Shown in pieces: positions 1-6,200 of a DNA stretch of 6,279 bases. The translations under genes were made by a program, and so were the position numbers. Under the pieces are notes generated by a model, which saw nothing but the letters and a program-made list of their open reading frames with translations, was not told the DNA's origin and did not search any database. The DNA comes from Tardiphaga sp. (GTDB lineage Bacteria; Pseudomonadota; Alphaproteobacteria; Rhizobiales; Xanthobacteraceae). Numbering within the stretch: position 1 is the stretch's first letter; every line of letters starts with the position of its first letter. The DNA lies in the NCBI GenBank assembly GCA_028290325.1, contig JAQGJY010000213.1:1-6279 (forward strand). The letters run 5' to 3'.

Positions 1-378
1 GGCCTGACGAATTTGCGGGTGCATCGGGCAGGTGTAGTTCGTGCCTTCCGAAATAACCGGCTGCTGAAGTTTCATGGCTGTTTGGAGATACTGCTCCGGG
101 GCGGATGCGAACTTGCCCTGACATCCCGCCGAGCAAAAATGGTAGGTCTCGCCGCCCTGATCGAACTGGTACTTGCTTGTCGCCGGATCGACGGTCATGC
201 CGCAGACCGGATCGACGGTCTCACCATCGACGTGGTCGTGCGGGCGGTCATGAACGCGCGGTCTCTGTCCGGATGTTCCGCCGCAACATCCCGCCGCCGT
301 TTTGGAGCTGGGAGGGGGCGATGCCTTCGGTGAACACCCGCAGCCGCCCTCGGCGCTTGTTTTTTGCAGATCCGTCAT
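1..378 (-). CDS. copA: Copper-translocating P1B-type ATPase, N-terminal fragment (CopA type)
   Basis: This is the first 126 codons of a gene that runs off the left edge, read by translating the minus strand from an ATG at 378. An AGGG lies 8 bases before the ATG as ribosome binding site. Three parts are visible. Residues 1-50 are a Cys/His-rich leader (C13, C15, C31, C32, then H43, H47, H49). Residues 55-98 form a YHS domain with DPVCGM (56-61) and YHFCSAGC (79-86). Residues 115-125, YTCPMHPQIRQ, begin a heavy-metal-binding domain. This order is typical of proteobacterial copper P-type ATPases, which export Cu(I) from cytoplasm to periplasm using ATP. The membrane and catalytic parts (CPC, DKTGT) lie outside the window, so the ATPase assignment is inferred from the N-terminal architecture. 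Another protein with YHS plus heavy-metal-binding domains is less likely. The gene is divergent from a CsoR regulator across 54 bp holding a probable shared operator. Confidence 0.85.
   Translation of the reverse strand, partial: MTDLQKTSAEGGCGCSPKASPPPSSKTAAGCCGGTSGQRPRVHDRPHDHVDGETVDPVCGMTVDPATSKYQFDQGGETYHFCSAGCQGKFASAPEQYLQTAMKLQQPVISEGTNYTCPMHPQIRQA
183..220. repeat. 14-bp direct repeat inside the copA YHS domain
   Basis: The 14-mer CCGGATCGACGGTC occurs at 183-196 and again at 207-220. On the coding strand both copies encode T-V-D-P, once just before and once just after the CGM motif of the YHS domain. The repeat may only reflect the protein motif and codon preference, though 14 identical bases including silent positions is a little more than the protein requires. 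Confidence 0.6.
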
Positions 379-397
379 CCGATCATCCCTTCGAGGC

Positions 398-426
398 TTG
401 TAACTTATACCCTGTACGGGTATATG
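398..426 (+). promoter_or_regulatory. Predicted csoR promoter
   Basis: TTGTAA (398-403) and TATATG (421-426) are separated by exactly 17 bp. Each matches the sigma-70 type consensus at four of six positions. The inverted repeat lies across the spacer and the -10, where a bound repressor would block polymerase. Transcription would be expected to start about 7 bases past the -10, at or next to the ATG at 433, so the mRNA may be leaderless. The elements are weak and GC-rich alphaproteobacterial promoters are hard to predict. Confidence 0.45.
406..424. promoter_or_regulatory. Inverted-repeat operator between copA and csoR (probable CsoR site)
   Basis: The perfect inverted repeat TATACCC-TGTAC-GGGTATA has 7-bp arms and a 5-bp spacer. 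It is the only such element in the 54-bp gap between the divergent copA and csoR start codons. CsoR/RcnR-family operators are known to have G/C tracts flanked by A/T, so form and position both fit. The right arm overlaps the predicted csoR -10 element. On the minus strand the left arm overlaps TATAAG (plus-strand 404-409), a possible copA -10 without a good -35. One site could therefore repress both genes until Cu(I) binds the repressor. Binding by the neighbouring CsoR is inferred. Confidence 0.75.
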
Positions 427-432
427 ATCCTC

Positions 433-708
433 ATGAACAAAGACATCAAGGCGTCATGCCAAAAAAGACTTAGTCGGATCGAGGGCCAGGTCCGTGGTCT
501 CTCCAAGATGGTGGAGGACGATCGCTACTGTATCGACATCGTCACACAGATATCGGCAGTCCGCGCCGCGCTGCGGCGCGTGGAGGAAGAGGTGTTGAAG
601 GATCACGTTTCGCATTGCGTGGAACACGCGATCACAAGTGGCAATAAGACGGACCAGCGCGAAAAGATCGCCGAGCTGATGGCCGTGATCGGACGCGTCG
701 ACCGTTGA
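433..708 (+). CDS. csoR: CsoR-type copper-sensing transcriptional repressor
   Basis: The product is a 91-residue all-helical protein of the CsoR/RcnR (DUF156) family, full length for the family. The family signature RLSRIEGQVRGL is at residues 12-23, followed by DDRYCIDIVTQISAVRAAL at 29-47. The putative Cu(I) ligands are C33 in the YC pair, H58 and C62 (H-x3-C), the set used by copper CsoR. Nickel RcnR and formaldehyde FrmR differ at these positions. CsoR binds operator DNA without a classical helix-turn-helix and leaves it when Cu(I) binds. I chose ATG 433 because the preceding in-frame ATG (424) lies inside the operator and -10, and the predicted transcript starts near 433. There is no clear Shine-Dalgarno for either ATG. 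The divergent copA neighbour supports the copper role, and the operator beside its start suggests autoregulation. Confidence 0.9.
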   Translation: MNKDIKASCQKRLSRIEGQVRGLSKMVEDDRYCIDIVTQISAVRAALRRVEEEVLKDHVSHCVEHAITSGNKTDQREKIAELMAVIGRVDR

Positions 709-716
709 GTCGACGC
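695..716 (+). terminator. Stem-loop across the csoR stop codon, possible transcript end
   Basis: GCGTCGAC (695-702) and GTCGACGC (709-716) form a perfect 8-bp stem around a six-base loop that contains the TGA stop of csoR. No run of T follows, so it is not a canonical intrinsic terminator. It could stabilise the 3' end or assist termination. Its position right at the gene end, before an intergenic region with its own regulatory box, makes a role at the transcript end plausible but unproven. Confidence 0.35.
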
Positions 717-960
717 TCAATACTGCGGTTCCGCGTCGCCCCGGTCATTATAGACTTCTAGAGGGGCGCGCTCGTTCGCACAGCTCCGGCATTTGACAAG
801 TTCGAAAGCACAAACGCCGGAATCGTTGCCGGACACATCGCCGGTCACTGCACTCATAAATCGGCACGTGGCGGCCTGACTCGATAACGTGATCCACGCC
901 GCGGCGGGTTGACCTGCATCAACGGCTTTCAAAAACGTTCAAGCCGTGGGATGATCTGGG
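717..960. other. Intergenic region without a convincing gene
   Basis: The 244 bases between csoR and the small exported protein gene hold no open frame with a credible start and ribosome binding site. The longest minus-strand frame (717-932) opens at TTG and resembles no family I know. CGCCCC (737-742) and GGGGCG (763-768) could pair around a 20-base loop. TTGACA (793-798) is a perfect -35 hexamer but has no -10 at the right distance. The one strong element is the FNR/FixK-like palindrome at 908-923. Confidence 0.6.
908..923 (+). promoter_or_regulatory. FNR/FixK-type box upstream of the small-protein/cus operon
   Basis: GTTGA-CCTGCA-TCAAC is a 16-bp palindrome with 5-bp arms. It contains TTGA-N6-TCAA, the pattern bound by FNR/FixK-family activators in proteobacteria. 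Compared with the FNR consensus TTGAT-N4-ATCAA, one base differs (TTGAC). It ends 37 bases before the ATG at 961. A class II activator site centred near -41.5 would put transcription start at about 957, leaving almost no leader, and no good -10 is visible at 944-950. The motif is real. Its use for low-oxygen control of the downstream operon is inferred. Confidence 0.5.
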
Positions 961-1314
961 ATGCAACTTCGCCGGCTCATAGGTTCAATCCTTGCGGTTT
1001 GTCTGACCGTGGGGTTGGCATTGTCCCCTCTGGTCACGCCGGCCGTCGCCAGCGACATGACTGGGGCGATGACGGACATGGCGGCAATGTCAGATGACAT
1101 GCCGTGCTGTCCGTCGGAGCAGAAGAACAAGGGTTGCCCGGACTGCCCGCTGCTCGCCATATGCGTGTTCAAGGCGGCCCAGACCGGTCCCGCGCTTGCG
1201 GCGTCGGTGCCGGTGCGGCATGCGATCCGGGTGGTTCATTCGATTTTCGACGATGTCGCGGCCGATGGCGTCGTCCGTCCACCTCCCGACCATCCCCCTC
1301 GGCATCTGATCTGA
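961..1314 (+). CDS. Small exported Cys/Met-rich protein, probably copper-related (possibly DUF2946-like)
   Basis: The product is a 117-residue protein with a signal peptide: R4-R5, a hydrophobic core at about 6-26, and probable cleavage after A28-V-A30. The mature part opens with a methionine-rich stretch (M33, M37, M40, M43, M47). A cysteine cluster follows: C49-C50, C59-x2-C62 and C68, in the contexts MPCCP, CPDC and AIC. The tail is proline- and histidine-rich (RPPPDHPPRH, 106-115). The spacing of soft ligands suggests periplasmic Cu(I)/Ag(I) binding or a redox-active site. I do not recognise a characterised family; DUF2946-type small proteins have a similar layout, but this is a tentative likeness. 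A GGG at 948-950 lies 10 bases before the ATG and may serve as ribosome binding site. It is the first gene after the FNR/FixK-like box and precedes the FixH-like, cusB and cusA genes in the same direction, so it is probably the operon leader. Confidence 0.75.
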   Translation: MQLRRLIGSILAVCLTVGLALSPLVTPAVASDMTGAMTDMAAMSDDMPCCPSEQKNKGCPDCPLLAICVFKAAQTGPALAASVPVRHAIRVVHSIFDDVAADGVVRPPPDHPPRHLI

Positions 1315-1370
1315 CGGGCGCATCACGCGCCGTCTGTTGCCGTGCGCGTTGCGCGCGCGGACGACACGTG

Positions 1371-1384
1371 CCGCCTTCGGGCGG
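1371..1384 (+). other. UUCG tetraloop hairpin before the FixH-like gene
   Basis: CCGCC-TTCG-GGCGG forms a 5-bp GC stem closed by the very stable C(UUCG)G tetraloop. It sits in the 96-bp gap between the first two operon genes, 13 bases before the GAGGA ribosome binding site at 1398-1402. No T-run follows, so it is not a standard terminator. It could mark an RNA-processing or stability point that sets different levels for the first gene and the rest. Just upstream, 1344-1359 is a GCGC-rich stretch that could also fold. Confidence 0.4.
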
Positions 1385-1410
1385 ATCGAGATCAATCGAG
1401 GATTCATCAC

Positions 1411-1818
1411 ATGAAAACGTCTAAACTCGCGGGCGCGATGCGTGCGTCGTTGTTCGCTGCCGCCCTCGGCGGTGTCGCCACGACCGCTTTCGCCGACATC
1501 AAGGATTTCAAATTCGAACTCATCGAGCCGTCGGTGCAGGCTGGTCCGGACAAGGTCATCACCGTCCGGCTGCTGAACATGAAAACCGGCAAGCCGGTGC
1601 CTGACGCGGTGATCTTCGCGAGCCGCCTCGACATGGCGCCGGACGGCATGCAGGAGATGGCGACCAAGGTCGTCGCCATGCCCGGCACCGAGCCCGGCAC
1701 CTACAGGTTCAAGGCGACGTTCGGCATGGCCGGCCGCTGGCAGTTGTCGCTCGGCGCGAAGGTGCAGGGCGAGACCGGCAGCGTCGAAAGCAAGCTTGTC
1801 ATCACGGCGCAGAAATGA
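1411..1818 (+). CDS. Exported FixH/YtkA-like protein of the copper-efflux operon
   Basis: The product is a 135-residue protein. Its signal peptide (K2, K5, R11, hydrophobic 12-26) should be cut after A26-F-A28, leaving a mature domain of about 107 residues. The body looks like one YtkA/FixH-type beta-sandwich: ITVRLLNMKTGKPVPDA (50-66), then a Met-containing segment (M75, M80, M83, M90), EPGTYRFKATFGMAGRW (94-110) and a final strand SVESKLVITA (124-133). Proteins of this kind often sit beside CusAB-like pumps and are thought to bind copper in the periplasm, but I know of no firm biochemical role. The methionines could bind Cu(I). The start is ATG 1411, backed by GAGGA 8 bases upstream; the longer in-frame extension upstream lacks such support and would bury the signal peptide. 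Its TGA overlaps the cusB ATG by four bases, implying translational coupling. Confidence 0.85.
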   Translation: MKTSKLAGAMRASLFAAALGGVATTAFADIKDFKFELIEPSVQAGPDKVITVRLLNMKTGKPVPDAVIFASRLDMAPDGMQEMATKVVAMPGTEPGTYRFKATFGMAGRWQLSLGAKVQGETGSVESKLVITAQK

Positions 1819-3245
1819 ACCGCGCCATATTGGGATGCGCTGCCGCCGCGGTCATCGCGGCGGCGGGAGCGGGGCTTGTGGTCGCGCGGTGGCCTGCGTC
1901 CCGCGTTGTTCTCGTCGCGCCGGCAGCGGCGCAAAGCGCAAGCGCGCCGATCTACTATCAGGACCCGGATGGCAAACCGGAATATTCGACGACGCCGCGC
2001 AAAACCGTCGACGGTCGCGATTATCGCCCGGTCTACCCCGAGACGAATGCCGGCGCCGCCGGTGATGCTCCGGCGGCGATGCCGATGCCGGCTTCGGGCA
2101 CGGGCGGCGAGCGCAAGATCAAATTCTATCGCAATCCGATGGGGCTTCCCGACACATCGCCGGTGCCAAAGAAGGATTCGATGGGGATGGATTACATCCC
2201 GGTCTACGAAGGCGAGGACAGCGACGACGGATCGGTGAAGCTGTCACCCGGCAAGATCCAGCGTACCGGCGTGACCTCTGAGCCGGTAGCACGCCGCGTC
2301 GTGCGCGTAGCGGTGAAGGCGCCGGGCACGATCCAGCTCGACGACCGCCGGGTGTCGGTAATCGCGATGCGCGCAGAAAGCTTCGTGCAGAAGGTCGCCG
2401 ACGTCACGATCGGATCGCGCGTGAAGGCCGGCCAACCGCTGATGCAGATCTACAGTTCGGCAATCGTGTCCGCCGCCGCTGAATATCTCGCAACGATCTC
2501 GTCGAAGATCGTGGGCGGCAACGAGGGGTACGGCCGGGGCTCGCGGCAGCGGCTGACCAATCTCGACGTTCCCGAACCGGTGATCGCCGGGATGGAGAAG
2601 ACGCGGGTGGCGCCGGTGACCGTGGAATGGTCGGCGCCGCGCGACGGCATCGTGCTCGAACGCAACGCCGTCGAGGGCATGCGGGCCAACCCAGGCGACG
2701 TGCTGTTCCGGATCGCCGACATCTCGGCTGTTTGGGCGCTCGTCGACGTCGCGGAGCGAGATCTCGGAACGGTCGCAGTGGGACAGCCTGTCGCGATCCG
2801 GGCCCGCAGCTTCCCCGGTCGGATTTTTTCGGGGAAGATCGCGGTGATTTACCCGCAGGTGAATCGCGACACGCGTACCGCGCGCCTTCGCATCGATCTC
2901 GGCAATCGGGACTACGCATTATTGCCCGAAATGTTTGTCGATGCGGAAATTGACGCGGCCGACGCCATGCCAGTGCTGGCGGTGCCGGAAAGTTCGATTC
3001 TCGATACCGGAAGCCGGCAGGCCGTTCTCATCGACAAGGGCGAAGGCCGCTACGAACCGCGGCAGGTAAAGCTCGGTCATCGCGGCGGCGGCTACGTTGA
3101 GGTGAGGGAAGGCGTCGCCGACGGCGACGCGGTCGTCACCTCCGCGAATTTCCTGATTGACGCGGAGAGCAACTTGAAGGCCGCGCTCAAGGGCTTCGAG
3201 GGGTCGCCGCCCGGCTCTCAGATGCCCATGGGAGAGGGCAAATGA
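1815..3245 (+). CDS. cusB: Copper/silver efflux RND periplasmic adaptor (CusB type)
   Basis: This is a 476-residue membrane-fusion protein that would link the inner-membrane pump to an outer-membrane channel and hand over Cu(I)/Ag(I). A hydrophobic N-terminal segment (about 5-24) is a signal or anchor. Residues 104-131 are a CusB-type metal-binding motif with M109, M123 and M125, close in spacing to the three-methionine site of E. coli CusB. A second, degenerate copy is at 47-74. The lipoyl/barrel-sandwich halves lie at about 180-218 (VTIGSRVKAGQPLMQIYS) and 271-302 (APRDGIVLERNAVEGM), split by a short helical hairpin. A beta-barrel (about 305-380, with the conserved YPQVNRDTRTARLRI at 346-360) and a membrane-proximal domain (about 385-460) follow. 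Extra MPM motifs are at 89-91 and 470-472. It is longer than E. coli CusB mainly at the N-terminus. ATG 1815 overlaps the preceding stop, and the stop overlaps the cusA start. Confidence 0.93.
   Translation: MNRAILGCAAAAVIAAAGAGLVVARWPASRVVLVAPAAAQSASAPIYYQDPDGKPEYSTTPRKTVDGRDYRPVYPETNAGAAGDAPAAMPMPASGTGGERKIKFYRNPMGLPDTSPVPKKDSMGMDYIPVYEGEDSDDGSVKLSPGKIQRTGVTSEPVARRVVRVAVKAPGTIQLDDRRVSVIAMRAESFVQKVADVTIGSRVKAGQPLMQIYSSAIVSAAAEYLATISSKIVGGNEGYGRGSRQRLTNLDVPEPVIAGMEKTRVAPVTVEWSAPRDGIVLERNAVEGMRANPGDVLFRIADISAVWALVDVAERDLGTVAVGQPVAIRARSFPGRIFSGKIAVIYPQVNRDTRTARLRIDLGNRDYALLPEMFVDAEIDAADAMPVLAVPESSILDTGSRQAVLIDKGEGRYEPRQVKLGHRGGGYVEVREGVADGDAVVTSANFLIDAESNLKAALKGFEGSPPGSQMPMGEGK
1953..2207 (+). 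repeat. Tandem metal-binding motif in cusB, first copy without methionines
   Basis: Protein-level repeat: residues 47-74 and 104-131 of the adaptor align without gaps over 28 positions with 13 identities. Shared residues include Y48/Y105, P51/P108, G53/G110, P55/P112, P61/P118, G67/G124 and the closing DY-x-PVY. All three methionines of the second copy (M109, M123, M125) are replaced in the first (D52, D66, R68). A 29-residue linker with an MPMP motif (89-92) separates the copies. An internal duplication with loss or change of metal binding in the first copy is the simplest reading. Confidence 0.75.
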
Positions 3246-6200
3246 TCGCCCGCCTCATCGCCTGGTCGGCGCGCAACCTCTTGCTGGTTTTGTTCGGCAC
3301 CGGCTTCGCGGCTGCGGCCGGCGTCTATGCCCTCGTGCATCTGCCGCTCGACGCGATACCCGATCTCTCCGACACCCAGGTCATCGTCTACACCGAATAT
3401 GCGGGACAGGCGCCGCAGGTGATCGAGGACCAGATCACCTATCCGCTGACCACGGCGATGCTGACGGTGCCGAAATCGAAAGTGGTGCGCGGCTTCTCGT
3501 TCTTCGGGGTGTCGTTCGTCTACGTGATCTTCGAGGACGGCACCGACATCTACTGGGCACGCTCGCGTGTGCTTGAATTCCTCAACGGCACCGCATCCCG
3601 CCTGCCGGTCGGCGTCACCCCGACCGTGGGTCCCGACGCGACCGGCGTCGGCTGGGTCTACCAGTACGCGGTAATGTCAAAGGAATTGAACCTGTCCGAC
3701 ACGCGCACGATTCAGGATTGGAATTTGAAGTTCGCGCTGGCCAAGGCGGAAGGCGTCGCCGAGATCGCCAGCGTCGGCGGCTTCGTCAAGCAGTACAACG
3801 TCATTCTCGACCCGCAGCGCATGCGCGATCTCGGCATCACCATGCAGAAGATGCGCGACGCCATTCGAGCGAGCAATGCGGACGTCGGCGGTCGCACCGT
3901 CGAACTGTCCGAATTCGAATATGTCATTCGCGGCAAGGGCTATCTGAAATCGATCAACGATCTCGGCAACGTCGTTCTGAAGACGAACAACGGGACGCCG
4001 GTGCTGCTGCGCGACGTGGCGCGGATCGAACTCGGTCCCGACGAGCGGCGTGGCATCACCGAGCTGAACGGCGAGGGCGAGGTCGCCAGCGGCATCGTGC
4101 TGCAGCGTTTCGGCATGAACGCGCTCGACGTGATCGAGAACGTCAAGAAACGCTTCAAGGAAATCGCCAGCAGTCTCCCGCCTTCGGTCGAGATCGTGCC
4201 GGTCTATGATCGCTCGAATCTCATCTATGCCGCTATCACGACGCTCAAACACACCTTGCTGGAGGAGAGCGTCGTCGTCGCGCTGGTCTGCGTCGTGTTC
4301 CTGCTCCACATCCGCAGCGCGCTGGTTGCGATCTTGATGCTGCCCGTCGGTGTACTGATGGCGTTCGGCGCCATGAAGCTGCTCGGCCTCGGCTCCAACA
4401 TCATGAGCCTCGGCGGCATCGCGATCGCCATCGGTGCCATGGTCGACGCCGCCATTGTGATGATCGAGAACGCACATAAACATCTGGAGCGGGCTCATCC
4501 TGACAAGTCACGGGTCGAGACCCTGATCGAGGCGGCGTCCGAAGTCGGTCCGGCGTTGTTTTTCAGCCTGCTCATCATCACCGTCTCGTTCATGCCGATC
4601 TTCACGCTGGAATCGCAGGAGGGGCGGCTGTTCAGCCCGCTTGCCTTCACCAAGACGTTCTCAATGGCTGCGGCGGCCATCCTGTCGGTCACGCTTGTGC
4701 CGGCGCTGATGGTGATCTTCGTCCGCGGCCGCATCGTTCCGGAGCACAAGAATCCGATCAATCGATTTTTGATCTGGATTTACCGCCCCGTCATCAAGGT
4801 GGTGATGCGCGCGAAGACGATGGTGGTCGTCATCGCGCTCGCGGTGCTGGCGGCGAGCGCCTGGCCGGCGAGCCAACTCGGCACCGAGTTCATGCCGAGC
4901 CTGAACGAAGGCACGCTGATGTACATGCCCACGACGCTGCCGGGCATCTCGGTCACCAAGGCCGGTGAACTGTTGCAGACGCAGAACAAGATCATCCGCT
5001 CGTTTCCGGAAGTGGCATCGGTCTATGGCAAAGCCGGCCGGGCCGCGACCGCGACCGATCCGGCACCTTCGGAAATGTTCGAAACCATCGTCAACCTGAA
5101 GCCCAAGGAGGACTGGCGCGCAGGCGTCACCGTCGACAGCCTGATCGCCGAAATGGACAAGGCGCTGCAATTTCCCGGCGTGTCCAACGCATGGACCATG
5201 CCGATCAAGGCCCGCATCGACATGCTGTCGACCGGCATCCGCACGCCGGTCGGCGTCAAGGTCATCGGAACCGATCTGGTCGACATCGATAGGCTCGCCA
5301 AGCAGATCGAACCAGTTCTCAAAGCCGTGCCCGGCACGTCATCGGCCTATGCCGAGCGCGGCATCGGCGGTTATTATCTCGACGTGACGCCGGACCGCGA
5401 GGCGCTGGCGCGCTACGGCATCATGATCCAGGACGTTCAGGATGTGATCGGAACGGCGCTCGGTGGCCAGACCGTCACCACGACGGTGGAGGGCCGGCAG
5501 CGCTTCACCGTCAACATGCGCTATCCCCGCGATATGCGCGACAATCCGCAGGCCATCGCCAACGACGTGCTGGTGCCGATGCCGACCGGTGGCGCGGTGC
5601 CGCTCGGCGAAGTCGCGAAAGTGGCGCCGGGGCGGGGGCCGACATCGATCCGCACCGAGAACGGGCAGTTGGCGACATACATCTATGTGGATATCCGCGA
5701 CCGCGATCTCGGCGGCTATGTCGCCGACGCGCAGCGCGCCGTGCAGGCCAGCATCCAGTTTCCGCCGGGCTACTACGTGATGTGGAGCGGCCAGTACGAA
5801 TATCTCGAACGCGCAACCGCACGCTTGCAGATCGTGGTGCCGGTGACGCTGCTGATCATCTTTCTGCTGCTCTATCTCAACTTCCGCTCGATCGCTGAGA
5901 CCATGATCGTCATGCTGTCGCTGCCGTTCGCGCTGGTCGGCGGTCTGTGGCTGATGTGGTGGCTCGGCTTCAATCTGTCGGTCGCCGTGGTAGTGGGCTT
6001 TATCGCGCTTGCCGGCGTTGCCGCCGAGACCGGCGTCGTGATGCTGATGTATTTGAACCAGGCGCTGGCTACGATTCAAGCCCGACGGACCGCGGAAGGA
6101 CGCTTGCTGACGCGGGAAGACCTCTACGACGCCATCATGGAAGGCGCGGTCGAGCGTGTCCGTCCGAAGATGATGACGGTCGTGGCCATCATGGCGGGCT

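Noticed and set aside
364..432. Upstream starts for csoR (TTG 364, ATG 424)
   Set aside because: They lie within the copA 5' end and the operator/-10, would add residues not typical of the family, and have no ribosome binding site.
13..473. Plus-strand open frames of about 106 and 122 codons across the left end
   Set aside because: They lie antisense to the copA fragment, whose YHS and heavy-metal-binding motifs are unmistakable, and their translations are Arg-rich shadows.
793..798. Perfect TTGACA -35 hexamer in the intergenic region
   Set aside because: No acceptable -10 lies 15-19 bp downstream; the expected place reads GCCGGA.
717..932. 71-codon open frame on the minus strand between csoR and the small exported protein gene
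   Set aside because: It opens at TTG with no ribosome binding site, resembles no family I know, and its start region overlaps the FNR/FixK-like palindrome.
2404..2919. 171-codon minus-strand open frame
   Set aside because: It is antisense to the lipoyl and barrel region of cusB, with a low-complexity Arg/Pro/Ser translation.
3677..4498. 273-codon minus-strand open frame
   Set aside because: It is antisense to cusA and its His/Asp/Arg-rich translation mirrors GC-rich codon use rather than a protein family.
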